From an uncultured Clostridia bacterium (GTDB lineage: Bacteria; Bacillota; Clostridia; TANB77; CAG-508), in contig CARFUA010000008.1 in NCBI GenBank assembly GCA_948976265.1, positions 1 to 64,000 of the forward strand: a stretch of DNA of 64,000 nt, read 5' to 3'. The notes beneath the pieces are model-generated. The model made no database searches, had not been told where the DNA came from, and was given only the letters and a program-made list of their open reading frames with translations. Both the position numbers and the translations under genes were made by a program. Shown in pieces: positions 36,418-46,322 of the stretch. Positions within the stretch are counted from its first letter, which is position 1. The number at the start of each line of letters is the position of its first letter.

Positions 36418-39175
36418 CCTTTGTTTCCTCCTTTTTCTCTTCATTTTCTTTTTCTAACTGCGCTTTTCTCAGTTCTGACAAGCGATTGATTAAATTTTCC
36501 AATTCGCTTAAATCTTTTCCAATCATCTCAAAGTCGTTCGAATTTAAAGATTCATTTAAGTTTTCGTTGGATTTTATGATGGCATCAATAACACTATTTA
36601 CATCTTGCATATCCACAATTTCCAAATCCACCGCATAATCGGTAAACAAATTGGAAATAGCATCATTCAGATCGTCTCCAATCGCTAATTTATTTCCTGA
36701 AGCTACAATCACTTTTTTGAGAACTGGAATTTCACTTTCATTTAAACGAACTTGAAATACTGGTTCAACATATAATAACGTATTGTCAATTGGTACGATA
36801 ATTAGATTTTTTATTAATTTGGTTCCTGAAACATTCAAATTTGATAGCTCATTTGAAATTGTTTCATCTTGCTCAATTTGAGAACTTAGTTGCAAAATGC
36901 TAGCTACATTGCTTTCTGAATCAAATTTATAAAGGGCTAATTCTGGATTGCCATTTTCGTAGGTTCCTACTAAATAGGCTGTAATATTTTGTTTTGATTG
37001 TTTATTAAACATAGTAACCAACCCTAAATTTGCTTTTTCCTTATCCTTTGTTTTTAACATCGTATAATAACTTTCCATTGGTTTTCCTGCTGTTGCTGTT
37101 TTAGTAGAAGATTCTGCTTTGGTAATTTCCCAAATATCATCCATTCGATATAACACATCTTCGCTAATATCATGATATACATTAATCATTTCTGCTTGTA
37201 CTTTGTACAACAGTTGTGGATACACAAATTGGCTACGAATATCCTCTGGAATTTCTTCGTCTAAATCTTGGAACAAAGTGGGATATAAATTTCTGTATGA
37301 CATAATAATTGGATCATTGCGGTCTGTAATGTAAAATTTAGTTGTTCCATCATAAGCGTCTATTAATACTTTGACAGAATTGCGAATATAATTGATTTCT
37401 TGGGTATTTCCATTTACGGTTATGGTTGTATATTGAGAATATGGATATTCGCTAGACGTTGTATAACCATCTAACACCCAAACCAATCTTCCTTCTTTGC
37501 TGATTACCAAATAAGGATTTTCATCATAAATCAAATATGGTAACAATACTTTGGCTCTTTCATAAATATTACGATTCGTAATTATTTTAGAATCTCGATT
37601 AACATATTGTGAAAATGCTAGTTTCAAATTTTTGTCTGCCAGTCCAACCACTAATCGGTCCCAAAATCCTAGCTTTAAGCCAGCTTTTCCGTCGTATTCA
37701 TTTTCCATATAATTAGTAGCTGTGATAGGATAATCGTATTCTTTTCCGAAATTGGAATTGGTTACAATGGTACTATTGGTTTCTAAGCCAAAGTAAATTC
37801 TAGGTTCTTTTATTTTAGCTATTTGTTGACTCGTAAAATCTGAAAGAAGATATTTAGCATAGCCATTTTCGTCTGTGCTAGAAGCTGAATTTAGTACCAT
37901 TGAATAACCATGTGTATATTTAAAAGTTCGGTTCTGATAACTCATTCCAAAATTGCTTAAAATTTCTCTTGGCGTAAAGTAAACCAATTTTGAGTCCAAT
38001 CTGCCAAGGAATGTTTTGTTATAGGAATAATAAATATCATCTTGATGTTCTGAAACAGTCGTCAGAACAATATCTTTGGATATAAGTGGAAGATTTTCGA
38101 TTACGGCTTCGTTTTTGGTAATGGCATCATATGTAATCGTATCATAATCCTCAATTGATTGTTGTTCAATGCTTATTCCATAGGCTTCTTTGGTATTATT
38201 GATATTGTAGGCAATGTATTTTTTTTGATTATCCAATACATCATTTTTCACAATAAATTGGTCGTAATAAATCATACCTATTAACATTCCAATTAAATAG
38301 GTAGGTACTAGCAAAATGGAAATCATGGATTGTTTAAAATTCGCTTTCAAGGCATATTTTAACAAGCGCACAACTGAGAAAAATAATACTACTGAAAATA
38401 ATCGATACCCCCATAATTTAATTGTCACATCTGATTTTCCTGCGCCTATTAAATCAATATTGCTATTATTTTCCAATGTCAACATATCTTGCGTTAAAAC
38501 GTTTTGTGAAGTAATAAAAATATAACCTGAAAATAAGAAAGCAATGATAACAAGAATCCCCACAATTTGTTTAATGAAAGTATTTTTCTTTAAAAGCTCA
38601 ATATCAATTCCATCTAAATATAGATTAATCACAACAACATAATATATTGCTGTATAAATCAATAACGTAATCAATTCGCCTATCATGAAAAAAATTACCG
38701 ATTGAATAAATGGTAAGTTAAAAATATAATAAGCAATATCATTGTCAAAAACAGGATCTGTTTTTCCAAACCACGCTATATTCGCAAACATCGTATATTT
38801 TTTATTTAACATTGCCATTCCAATCATGGCAAATATAATTGCACCAATCATGGCAAATGTTTTGTTAGGAAGTTTTGGTATTTCTTTTTTTTCATCGTCG
38901 AAAAATTTCTTTAATCCTCTTTTAGTCAATTTATTGCAAATATAAATCATACTATACGTAAAAATAAAAATGCCTCCTGCTAAGTACAATTTTTGATTTA
39001 CGTTTTTAAAAAACAAATCTGTATATTGTTCTCCAATTTCTCGAATGGCTAAATATTCAGCACGAAATGCAATAACAAATCCCAAACTAACAAGCAAAAC
39101 AAGCACTATTACAACAATATTTCGAATCGCAATATTTTTTTTCTTTTGTGGTTTTGTATTTTTATTTTCAGCCAT
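36332..39175 (-). CDS. UPF0182 family large membrane protein
   Basis: 947 residues. Seven TM helices in the first third (to about 300) are followed by a large extracellular domain and a Glu/Lys-rich, Asn/Ser-rich tail (EESSEQTNNVQNDISTSN). The length and arrangement match the UPF0182/COG1615 family, whose function is unsettled. The tail overlaps the start of pgsA, so the C-terminal low-complexity part is constrained by two reading frames. Confidence 0.85.
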   Translation of the reverse strand: MAENKNTKPQKKKNIAIRNIVVIVLVLLVSLGFVIAFRAEYLAIREIGEQYTDLFFKNVNQKLYLAGGIFIFTYSMIYICNKLTKRGLKKFFDDEKKEIPKLPNKTFAMIGAIIFAMIGMAMLNKKYTMFANIAWFGKTDPVFDNDIAYYIFNLPFIQSVIFFMIGELITLLIYTAIYYVVVINLYLDGIDIELLKKNTFIKQIVGILVIIAFLFSGYIFITSQNVLTQDMLTLENNSNIDLIGAGKSDVTIKLWGYRLFSVVLFFSVVRLLKYALKANFKQSMISILLVPTYLIGMLIGMIYYDQFIVKNDVLDNQKKYIAYNINNTKEAYGISIEQQSIEDYDTITYDAITKNEAVIENLPLISKDIVLTTVSEHQDDIYYSYNKTFLGRLDSKLVYFTPREILSNFGMSYQNRTFKYTHGYSMVLNSASSTDENGYAKYLLSDFTSQQIAKIKEPRIYFGLETNSTIVTNSNFGKEYDYPITATNYMENEYDGKAGLKLGFWDRLVVGLADKNLKLAFSQYVNRDSKIITNRNIYERAKVLLPYLIYDENPYLVISKEGRLVWVLDGYTTSSEYPYSQYTTITVNGNTQEINYIRNSVKVLIDAYDGTTKFYITDRNDPIIMSYRNLYPTLFQDLDEEIPEDIRSQFVYPQLLYKVQAEMINVYHDISEDVLYRMDDIWEITKAESSTKTATAGKPMESYYTMLKTKDKEKANLGLVTMFNKQSKQNITAYLVGTYENGNPELALYKFDSESNVASILQLSSQIEQDETISNELSNLNVSGTKLIKNLIIVPIDNTLLYVEPVFQVRLNESEIPVLKKVIVASGNKLAIGDDLNDAISNLFTDYAVDLEIVDMQDVNSVIDAIIKSNENLNESLNSNDFEMIGKDLSELENLINRLSELRKAQLEKENEEKKEETKDENESSEQTNNVQNDISTSNANSILPES

Positions 39176-39201
39176 ATTCCTTCCTTTCTTAAATCACAAA
39201 A

Positions 39202-40107
39202 TTATAAGATTGCATCTAAAAATTCCTGTGAATTAAAAGTTTGCATATCCTCAATTTGTTCTCCTACACCAACAAATTTAATTGGAATTTTATTTTCCGC
39301 CACAATTCCGATCACGACGCCACCTTTCGAAGTTCCGTCTAATTTTGTCAAAACAATTCCCGTAATATCCGTTGTTTCTTTAAACGCTTTGACTTGCAAA
39401 ATTGCGTTTTGTCCTGTTTCGGCATCTAACACCATCAAGATTTCTTTGCTGGCTTCTGGCATTTCCTTCTCAATCACTTTTTTGATTTTAGCCAGTTCGT
39501 CCATTAAATATTTTTTGTTGTGCAATCTTCCTGCTGTATCACAAATTAAAATGTCTGCTCCTATTTCTTTTGTTTTCTCAATTGCCTCATAAACAACAGA
39601 AGCTGGGTCAGAACCTTCCTCTTTTTTTACAAGAATACTTCCTGAACGATTTGCCCATTCTTCTAATTGTTCTACTGCCGCTGCACGAAATGTGTCACTT
39701 GCTGCAACCACAACTTTTTTGCCTTCTTTCACCAATTTACTTGCAATTTTTCCAATAGAAGTCGTTTTTCCCACTCCATTTACACCAACCACCAATATAA
39801 TCGCTGGGTTTGTTTCCAATTGAAGCGAAGTTTCTCCCACTTCCAAAATTTCTTGCATAATCTCTTTTAATGCACTTTTGACATCTTCTTCATTTTCTAT
39901 TTTTTCTTTTTTTATTTTATTTCTCAAATCCTGAATGATTTGTGTAGAAGTCTCCACCCCAATATCAGACATAATTAAAACTTCTTCTAACTCTTCTAGC
40001 AATTCTTCATCGACTTTTCGAAAATTGCTAAATACATCATTTATTTTTTCATTAAAAGACTCTTTTGTCTTTGTTAATCCTGACTTTAATTTATCAAAAA
40101 ATCCCAT
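39202..40107 (-). CDS. ftsY: Signal recognition particle receptor FtsY
   Basis: SRP GTPase that docks ribosome-nascent chains at the membrane. Four-helix N domain (about 1-90), G1 GVNGVGKTTS, DTFRAAAVEQL, DTAGRLHNK and TKLDGTSKGG. 301 residues; the acidic A domain is absent or very short, as in many Bacillota. Confidence 0.95.
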   Translation of the reverse strand: MGFFDKLKSGLTKTKESFNEKINDVFSNFRKVDEELLEELEEVLIMSDIGVETSTQIIQDLRNKIKKEKIENEEDVKSALKEIMQEILEVGETSLQLETNPAIILVVGVNGVGKTTSIGKIASKLVKEGKKVVVAASDTFRAAAVEQLEEWANRSGSILVKKEEGSDPASVVYEAIEKTKEIGADILICDTAGRLHNKKYLMDELAKIKKVIEKEMPEASKEILMVLDAETGQNAILQVKAFKETTDITGIVLTKLDGTSKGGVVIGIVAENKIPIKFVGVGEQIEDMQTFNSQEFLDAIL

Positions 40108-40178
40108 ATAGCCTCCTTTCGTTTTGTTATATCATTTTTTTAAGAAAAAAGCAATATGTTCCTCTTGAAAAAATAAAT

Positions 40179-40231
40179 AGAGAGTATAAGAATTACTTTC
40201 TCTCCATTAAAAAATAATTCTTATACTCTCT
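40179..40231 (-). terminator. Long hairpin after the 40259-40618 gene
   Basis: AGAGAGTATAAGAATTA pairs with TAATTCTTATACTCTC around a 20-base centre, followed by ATTTATTTTTTC on the minus strand. Confidence 0.75.
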
Positions 40232-40258
40232 ATCAGCTGATTTTTTTCGAATAAAATT

Positions 40259-40618
40259 TTACGATTGCTTTAACTCCAAAGTTGAAACTCTTTTTTCAAG
40301 ACCAAAAATATTCACTTCATTTCGCTCAACTCTTTGATCCAATTTGCGAATTTTTTCAGATTTTTCTAGGTTTTTGTCCATCTCTAAACTGACTGAATCA
40401 AAAATAACATCAATTTTTCTACCATACTCACTTTCAAATAAAAATTGTTGATCCAAAATTTCTTTTGTTCGTTGATTCATTTCTTCTCGTAAATCATCGA
40501 TTTTTCCATCAATTTTGTTGTCTATTCCAGTAAGTCTTTTATCCATTTCATCAAGTCTTTGATCTATTCCAGCAAGTTTTTTCTTAATTTCAAGCAATAT
40601 CACCATATTCTCTTCCAT
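40259..40618 (-). CDS. Coiled-coil protein (119 aa)
   Basis: Heptad-like repeats of the form LDEMDKRLTGIDNKIDGKI run through most of the protein, and it lacks any membrane segment. The start at 40618 has AAGGAGG seven bases upstream. It is isolated between ftsY and the divergent tyrS. Function unknown. Confidence 0.7.
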   Translation of the reverse strand: MEENMVILLEIKKKLAGIDQRLDEMDKRLTGIDNKIDGKIDDLREEMNQRTKEILDQQFLFESEYGRKIDVIFDSVSLEMDKNLEKSEKIRKLDQRVERNEVNIFGLEKRVSTLELKQS

Positions 40619-40738
40619 TTTTCTTCCTCCTTTCTTATTCATTTGTATTTAAAGCTTAGCATATTTCCAACGATTTTGCAAGAAAATTTTACTTTTTAAT
40701 CCGACTTTTTTCGACATTTTCTCCTCCAATACTCCCTC

Positions 40739-40768
40739 TTGCTTTTTTCTATCCTTTTATGATATAAT
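40739..40768 (+). promoter_or_regulatory. Promoter of tyrS
   Basis: TTGCTT (40739-40744), an 18-base spacer and TATAAT (40763-40768), 26 bases before the tyrS start. No T-box leader is present in this short leader. Confidence 0.75.
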
Positions 40769-40794
40769 ATTTAAAAATCAAAGGAGGACAAAAA

Positions 40795-42009
40795 ATGAAC
40801 CCTATTTTTGACGTTTTACAAAAACGTGGCTATATAGAACAATTAACCCATCCCAACGAAATTAAAGAACTTTTAGAGAAAAAATCTGTGCCATTTTACA
40901 TTGGAATTGATCCAACTGCAGATAGTTTACATGTTGGTCACTTCGTCTCTTTAATGGTTGCTTCTCATTTACAAAAAGCAGGTCATAAACCAATTATTCT
41001 TGTGGGTGGCGGAACAGCCATTATTGGTGACCCTTCTGGAAAAACCGATATGCGCAAAATGTTAACCAAAGAAGACATTCTACATAATGTTGAATGCATC
41101 CAAAAACAAGTAGCAAAATTTGTTAGCTTTGAAGGTGAAAATGCTGCTATCATTGTCAACAATGCCGACTGGATTTTAGATTTAAATTTCGTCGATTTTA
41201 TGCGTGAAATTGGAAGTCTTTTTTCTGTCAACAAAATGCTTGCTGCTGAATGCTACAAACAAAGATTAGAAACAGGTCTTACTTTTTTCGAAATGGGTTA
41301 TATGCTAATGCAATCTTACGACTTTTTACATTTATATAACACCTATGGTTGCAAACTCGAAATCGGCGGAAACGACCAATGGTCAAACATTATTGGTGGT
41401 GTCGACTTAATCCGAAAAATCGGAAAAGACGATTCTTTTGGACTTACCTTCAAACTTCTTACCACCAAAGAAGGCAAAAAAATGGGAAAAACCGAAAAAG
41501 GTGCTTTATGGCTAGACGCTGAAAAAGTATCACCTTATGAATTTTACCAATATTGGCGCAATATTGACGATGCCGATGTTACAAACGTTGCCAAATTGCT
41601 TACCTTTTTACCAATCGATGAAATTAACGCTATGTCAGAATTAAAAGATGAACAAATCAATGAAGCTAAGAAAAAAGTCGCTTTTGAAATCACCCAATTA
41701 GTGCATGGTTCAATCGAAGCGAAAAAAGCTGAAGAAGCTTCTAATGCGCTATTTGGTGGTCAAGGAAATCTAGAAAATATGCCAACAACTAAATTAGAAA
41801 ATATTGACATTACAATTGCAGATGCTTTAGTTCTAACAGGAATTGCCCCTTCCAAAGGACAAGCCAAAACTTTAATTTCACAAGGCGCTATTACATTAAA
41901 CGACGAAAAAATATCAGATATTACTTACCTTTTATCTGATAAAGATTTCAAAAACGGTTATGCTATATTAAAAAAAGGCAAAAAAGTCTATCATAAACTA
42001 GAAAAATAA
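40795..42009 (+). CDS. tyrS: Tyrosyl-tRNA synthetase
   Basis: 404 residues. The HIGH-like motif is HVGH (in DSLHVGHFVSLM) and the KMSKS-like motif is KMGKT. GGNDQWSN lies in the catalytic core and an S4 RNA-binding domain forms the C-terminus. First of the two plus-strand core genes. All Arg codons are non-CGG; the cgg triplets seen are out of frame. Confidence 0.96.
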   Translation: MNPIFDVLQKRGYIEQLTHPNEIKELLEKKSVPFYIGIDPTADSLHVGHFVSLMVASHLQKAGHKPIILVGGGTAIIGDPSGKTDMRKMLTKEDILHNVECIQKQVAKFVSFEGENAAIIVNNADWILDLNFVDFMREIGSLFSVNKMLAAECYKQRLETGLTFFEMGYMLMQSYDFLHLYNTYGCKLEIGGNDQWSNIIGGVDLIRKIGKDDSFGLTFKLLTTKEGKKMGKTEKGALWLDAEKVSPYEFYQYWRNIDDADVTNVAKLLTFLPIDEINAMSELKDEQINEAKKKVAFEITQLVHGSIEAKKAEEASNALFGGQGNLENMPTTKLENIDITIADALVLTGIAPSKGQAKTLISQGAITLNDEKISDITYLLSDKDFKNGYAILKKGKKVYHKLEK

Positions 42010-42069
42010 TTGACTAATTTTATAAAATAGTGTATGATAATTTATTATATACATTTAAGGAGAAAATTT

Positions 42070-44379
42070 ATGTTATGTTCAAATTGCAATAAAAACACAG
42101 CTGTTGTGTTTATCAATAAAACCGAAAATGGTCAAACTTCAACAGAAGGCTTATGCTACAATTGCGCAAAACAACGTGGCATCAACCCGATTGATGTGAT
42201 TGTCAAAAATGCAAATCTAAGCCAAGATGAATTAGAAGACATGTCCAATCAATTCGAAGAAATTATGCAAGATTTTTCAGGAAATTTGAATCTTGAAAAT
42301 CTAACCGAAGAAGATTTTGCAAACGAAAAAAATCCTCTTAGCGGTTTTTTCACAATGTTTAAATCGAACTTTAATCAACACGCTAACGAAAATTCCGAAA
42401 ATGCAAATGCTTCTAACAATTCATCTGGTCCCAAAAAAGCTGTAAAAGTCAGCAAAAAAGCCAAAAATAATAAAAAGAAATTTTTAGATACATTTGGTAC
42501 TAATTTAACGGAAAAAGCTAAAAATAATCTATTAGATGAAGTCATTGGAAGAGAGCGTGAAATTCAACGTATCACACAAATCTTAAATCGACGTTCTAAA
42601 AATAATCCTTGTCTAATTGGCGAACCCGGCGTTGGTAAAACCGCAATTGCACAAGGTTTGGCAATCAAAATTGCAAAACAACAAGTACCTGCAAAACTAT
42701 TAAACAAAGAAGTTTATTTAATTGATATTACAGCTATTATTGCTGGAACACAGTTCAGAGGTCAATTTGAAGCACGTATGAAATCTTTAATTGACGAATG
42801 CAAAACTTATGGAAATATTATTTTAGTGATTGATGAAGTTCACAATATTATCGGTGCTGGTGATGCCGAACATTCGATGAATGCTGCTAATATCTTAAAA
42901 CCAGCTTTATCCAATGGCGAAATTCAATTAATTGGAACCACAACTTTAAAAGAATATCGAAAATACATCGAAAAAGATACCGCTTTAGAAAGAAGATTCC
43001 AACCTGTTATCATTGAAGAACCTTCAATTGAGGATTCCATTGGCATTTTAAAAGGAATCAAAAAATATTACGAGGAATTTCATAAAGTGTTGATTTCCGA
43101 TGATGTGATTGAAAAAACAGTTAAGATGTCTGAAAAATACATTCACGACCGATTCTTACCAGACAAAGCCATTGATTTAATTGATGAAGCTTGTTCTAAA
43201 ATCAATTTAGGAAATAAAGATTTATATGAACTTGAAATCATTCGAAACGAGCTTGCCAAATTGGCAGATGAAAAAGAAGAAGCTGTTTCTTCTGATTCCA
43301 TTGAAGATTATCAAAAAGCAGCTGATTTAAAAACCAAGGAATGTTCCTTAACCGAACGTTTGCAACAAATCGAAAGTACCCTTGAGCCTTCTGTTTTAAC
43401 CACACAAGATATCGCAGAAGTCATTGAACGTTGGACAAAAATACCAGTTACCAAAATTACAGAAGCCGAAACACAAAAATTATTAAACTTGGAAGCTAAC
43501 CTTCATACTCATATTATTGGTCAAAATACTGCTGTAGAAGCTGTTTCAAAAGCGATTCGTCGAAATCGTGCAGGACTTCAAAGTACGAAACGTCCACCTT
43601 CTTTCATTTTTGTTGGACCAACTGGCGTTGGAAAAACAGAACTTGCAAAATCATTAGCTTTTGAAATGTTCGGCTCAGAAGATTCAATTATTCGAATTGA
43701 TATGTCAGAATATATGGAAAGTCATTCTACTTCTAAATTAATCGGTTCTCCTCCAGGCTATGTTGGATACGACGATGCGGGTCAATTGACTGAGAAAGTA
43801 AAACGTAAACCTTATTCCATTATTTTGTTAGACGAAATTGAAAAAGCACATCCAGATGTATTTAATGTTTTATTACAAGTTTTAGATGACGGAAAATTAA
43901 CGGATTCACAAGGAAATACCGTAAATTTCGAAAATACAATTATTATCATGACTTCTAATGCAGGTTCTAATTTGAATAATAATTCCATTGGATTTGGCTC
44001 AAAATCCATTATGGACAATGATAAAATGATTGCTGCTCTAAAAGATTTATTCCGTCCAGAATTTCTAAATAGAGTTGACGAAATTGTTGCTTTTTCACCA
44101 CTTACAGAAGATGAATTATTGCAAATTGTGGATTTATTATTATCCAAAACGCAATTAGCCTTGGACGCCAAAGACATCAAATTAGATATTTCATTAGAAG
44201 CAAAAAAATTCTTGCTTTCTAAAGGAACCGACTTAAAATATGGTGCAAGACCACTTCGTCGCTCAATTCAAAGATATATTGAAGATGAAATTTCAGATAT
44301 GATTTTAAAATCAGAAGTCATCGCAGGTCAGACCATCCATATTGATTGTAAAAATGAAGAGTTGAAATTTAATATATAA
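42070..44379 (+). CDS. clpE: Clp ATPase, ClpE-like with N-terminal zinc finger
   Basis: 769 residues. The N-terminal zinc finger CSNCNKN...CYNCAKQRG and a Gln/Asn-rich linker replace the usual Clp N repeats. Two AAA+ modules follow: Walker A GEPGVGKTAIA and GPTGVGKTELA, with a short middle domain (about 390-440). An unfoldase for ClpP or disaggregation. The ATG at 42070 follows AAGGAG. It lies 60 bases after tyrS and ends at a strong terminator. No clear CtsR operator is seen in the gap. Confidence 0.92.
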   Translation: MLCSNCNKNTAVVFINKTENGQTSTEGLCYNCAKQRGINPIDVIVKNANLSQDELEDMSNQFEEIMQDFSGNLNLENLTEEDFANEKNPLSGFFTMFKSNFNQHANENSENANASNNSSGPKKAVKVSKKAKNNKKKFLDTFGTNLTEKAKNNLLDEVIGREREIQRITQILNRRSKNNPCLIGEPGVGKTAIAQGLAIKIAKQQVPAKLLNKEVYLIDITAIIAGTQFRGQFEARMKSLIDECKTYGNIILVIDEVHNIIGAGDAEHSMNAANILKPALSNGEIQLIGTTTLKEYRKYIEKDTALERRFQPVIIEEPSIEDSIGILKGIKKYYEEFHKVLISDDVIEKTVKMSEKYIHDRFLPDKAIDLIDEACSKINLGNKDLYELEIIRNELAKLADEKEEAVSSDSIEDYQKAADLKTKECSLTERLQQIESTLEPSVLTTQDIAEVIERWTKIPVTKITEAETQKLLNLEANLHTHIIGQNTAVEAVSKAIRRNRAGLQSTKRPPSFIFVGPTGVGKTELAKSLAFEMFGSEDSIIRIDMSEYMESHSTSKLIGSPPGYVGYDDAGQLTEKVKRKPYSIILLDEIEKAHPDVFNVLLQVLDDGKLTDSQGNTVNFENTIIIMTSNAGSNLNNNSIGFGSKSIMDNDKMIAALKDLFRPEFLNRVDEIVAFSPLTEDELLQIVDLLLSKTQLALDAKDIKLDISLEAKKFLLSKGTDLKYGARPLRRSIQRYIEDEISDMILKSEVIAGQTIHIDCKNEELKFNI

Positions 44380-44387
44380 ATAAAACG

Positions 44388-44413
44388 AAAAAGGAGCTTT
44401 AAAGCTCCTTTTT
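44388..44413 (+). terminator. Terminator after clpE
   Basis: AAAAAGGAGCTTTAAAGCTCCTTTTT, a perfect self-complementary hairpin with T-run on both strands. Confidence 0.9.
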
Positions 44414-44463
44414 CATTTTTTGGTAAACAAAGTTAATTATAAAACCTAAACTCTATTTACATA

Positions 44464-44513
44464 ACAAAAAAAGGGGGGACGTTCTGTATTATCTACAAAA
44501 CGTCCCCCTTTTT
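44464..44513 (-). terminator. Bidirectional terminator after the 44513-44668 gene
   Basis: GGGGGACGTT pairs with AACGTCCCCC around a 15-base loop, followed by a T-run on both strands. It separates the convergent clpE and minus-strand transcripts. Confidence 0.9.
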
Positions 44514-44668
44514 TATAAATCATGCTGTTGTCGAAAATCTTCTATAATTTTCTCCAACTCTTTTAATTCCTCTTCGCTCGGAATATTCTCCGAACTTCCT
44601 AATAGATACTTCTGCTTTTGCACATCTTTCCGTGCTTTCATTATTTCAAAAAATTTTTTAAAAAACAT
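44513..44668 (-). CDS. Small hypothetical protein (51 aa)
   Basis: It starts MFFKKFFEIMKARK with GGAGG eight bases upstream; an amphipathic N-terminus and an acidic helical C-terminus (SEEELKELEKIIEDF). It is downstream of the BofC-domain gene. Function unknown. Confidence 0.6.
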   Translation of the reverse strand: MFFKKFFEIMKARKDVQKQKYLLGSSENIPSEEELKELEKIIEDFRQQHDL

Positions 44669-44745
44669 TCTATGCACCTCCATTATGCTCTTTAGTTTTA
44701 CATAATATATTATATCATATCTTATGCAGAATGTCAATAAAATCC

Positions 44746-45315
44746 CTACTCAAAATCCTCCAATACTGCACTCAATTTTCCTTCTCCAAAAACCGTAATT
44801 CCTTCTTCTAAGTTTTCGATATCTTCTTCTGGCAAATAATCTCTAGCAATATCCGTTTTTTTATATTCCTTTAATTCGCCCAATGTTCCCATGCGATACA
44901 CATTTACCGCCTCATCATCCAAACGAATTAAAAAATGTTGATTACAATAGCCATTCATTTCTTTACTCAGTACCAACTTATCTTTTGAGAATTCTTCCAC
45001 TTCCCAATCCTCATAATAGGTTTCTACCTCTTGTTGGTTCAAATTCACCAGTTCTTTTGGTAATTCTGCCTCTTCGTAGTCAAAATGATTACACTCATCA
45101 TAATGCTTCTTTAACGCAAAGCTTGAATTTGGCGATACTTTTTCTTCTTCAATTGCTGTTGTCGCTATTGTTTCATTTTCGTAGATTTCCTCCACATTTT
45201 CATTTGCCTTTGCCTCTTGGGTTTTGTAAGCCGTATTTAATAAACCAGCAATTCCCCATATTACACCTACAATACACGCAATTAATAAACCAATATATAC
45301 ATAATCTCTTCTCAT
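44746..45315 (-). CDS. Membrane-anchored BofC C-terminal domain protein
   Basis: About 189 residues. One TM helix (about 8-27), an acidic spacer and a C-terminal domain (about 105-185) with VYRMGTLGELKEYKKTDI, YLPEEDIENLEEGI and a terminal EGKLSAVLEDFE. This pattern is that of BofC-type domains, which in Bacillus tune sigma-K processing signals. It lacks the classical BofC signal peptide arrangement, so the function is inferred only. It fits a spore-former with spoIIID nearby. Confidence 0.7.
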   Translation of the reverse strand: MRRDYVYIGLLIACIVGVIWGIAGLLNTAYKTQEAKANENVEEIYENETIATTAIEEEKVSPNSSFALKKHYDECNHFDYEEAELPKELVNLNQQEVETYYEDWEVEEFSKDKLVLSKEMNGYCNQHFLIRLDDEAVNVYRMGTLGELKEYKKTDIARDYLPEEDIENLEEGITVFGEGKLSAVLEDFE

Positions 45316-45379
45316 ACAAATCACCTTTCGCTATTAGTGTGGATAATTTTTGGAAAATTATGCATATTTAGCCAACAAA

Positions 45380-45420
45380 AATGCCTAAATACGAAGTCTC
45401 ATTCTTCGCACTTAGACATT
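45380..45420 (-). terminator. Terminator after the SSB-like gene
   Basis: Minus-strand imperfect stem GTCTAA..CGAAG/CTTCG..TTAGGC followed by ATTTTTGTT. Confidence 0.65.
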
Positions 45421-45457
45421 TTATCTATATATTCAATTAAATATATACTATAGTATA

Positions 45458-46135
45458 TTAAACAACTTCCTCAGTTGTTTCTTCTAATTTAGAAGTTTGG
45501 TCTTCTTTTTCCACAATTTCCAAACTAGCAACTGAAACTTCATAAGCAACTCTTTCTTCTACGGTTCCATCTTCGTGTTTTTTCTCATAAATTCTACTTT
45601 GAACACGACCAATTAAACGTACTTCTGTTCCGACTTCCATATTTTCACAAAATCTCGCATTACGTCCCCAAGCAATGCATGGTATGTAATCAGATTTATT
45701 ATAAGCACGATTTACGGCCAATAAAATATCTGCAATTTCTCTTCCAAATGGTGTTTGTCTGTAAATTGGTTTTTTACAAATGTACCCCAACAATTTTACT
45801 TCATTGGATACTTCTTCTTTTACCTCTTCTGCTTCTACTTCCATAATTTCTTTGGCAAATACAGTAAGAATCAACCTATTTTTCTCATTTTCGTAATTGT
45901 TGTAAGATCTAAATTGTCCTTCTACTTTTAGGCAATTTCCTATGCTTAAATTAATACTAGTTAGTAATCTTTCCGATACAGTAATTGGTATAATATCTAC
46001 TGTTGAACTTAGTCTTACAACTTCCAAATTAAAAATATAAAATTTTTCTCCGTAGATTTCATGACTATATCTTTTTTCGCTCGCAACTTTCCCAACCAAC
46101 ACTAAGTGGTTGTTTTCTAAATAATTTGTATTCAA
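45458..46135 (-). CDS. Two-OB-fold single-stranded DNA-binding protein
   Basis: 225 residues. Two related OB-fold halves: residues about 8-100 (HLVLVGKVASEKRYS...FYIFNLEVVRLS) and about 110-210 (VKLLGYICKKPIYRQTPFGREIADILLAVNR), then an acidic tail. The second half matches SSB-type folds best (IPCIAWGRNARF). The tandem arrangement is unlike the usual single-OB SSB with a DDIPF tail, so it is probably an accessory SSB. RBS AAGGAGG. Confidence 0.82.
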   Translation of the reverse strand: MNTNYLENNHLVLVGKVASEKRYSHEIYGEKFYIFNLEVVRLSSTVDIIPITVSERLLTSINLSIGNCLKVEGQFRSYNNYENEKNRLILTVFAKEIMEVEAEEVKEEVSNEVKLLGYICKKPIYRQTPFGREIADILLAVNRAYNKSDYIPCIAWGRNARFCENMEVGTEVRLIGRVQSRIYEKKHEDGTVEERVAYEVSVASLEIVEKEDQTSKLEETTEEVV

Positions 46136-46322
46136 TTTAAATTCCTCCTTAAATCTTATCGAATGTATTTCATATACGCTATTTTTGATTTTATTTACTA
46201 TTATTATAACATATCTTTTTCGTTTTGTCTACATAAAATTTCATTTTTTTGTAATTTTTTACATTTTTTCTAATTTTGAACACTATTTTTACTTTATTAT
46301 ATATGTTTTTGAACATTTTCGC

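Noticed and set aside
42010..42069. CtsR operator upstream of clpE
   Set aside because: No tandem GGTCAAA-type heptads are visible in the gap.
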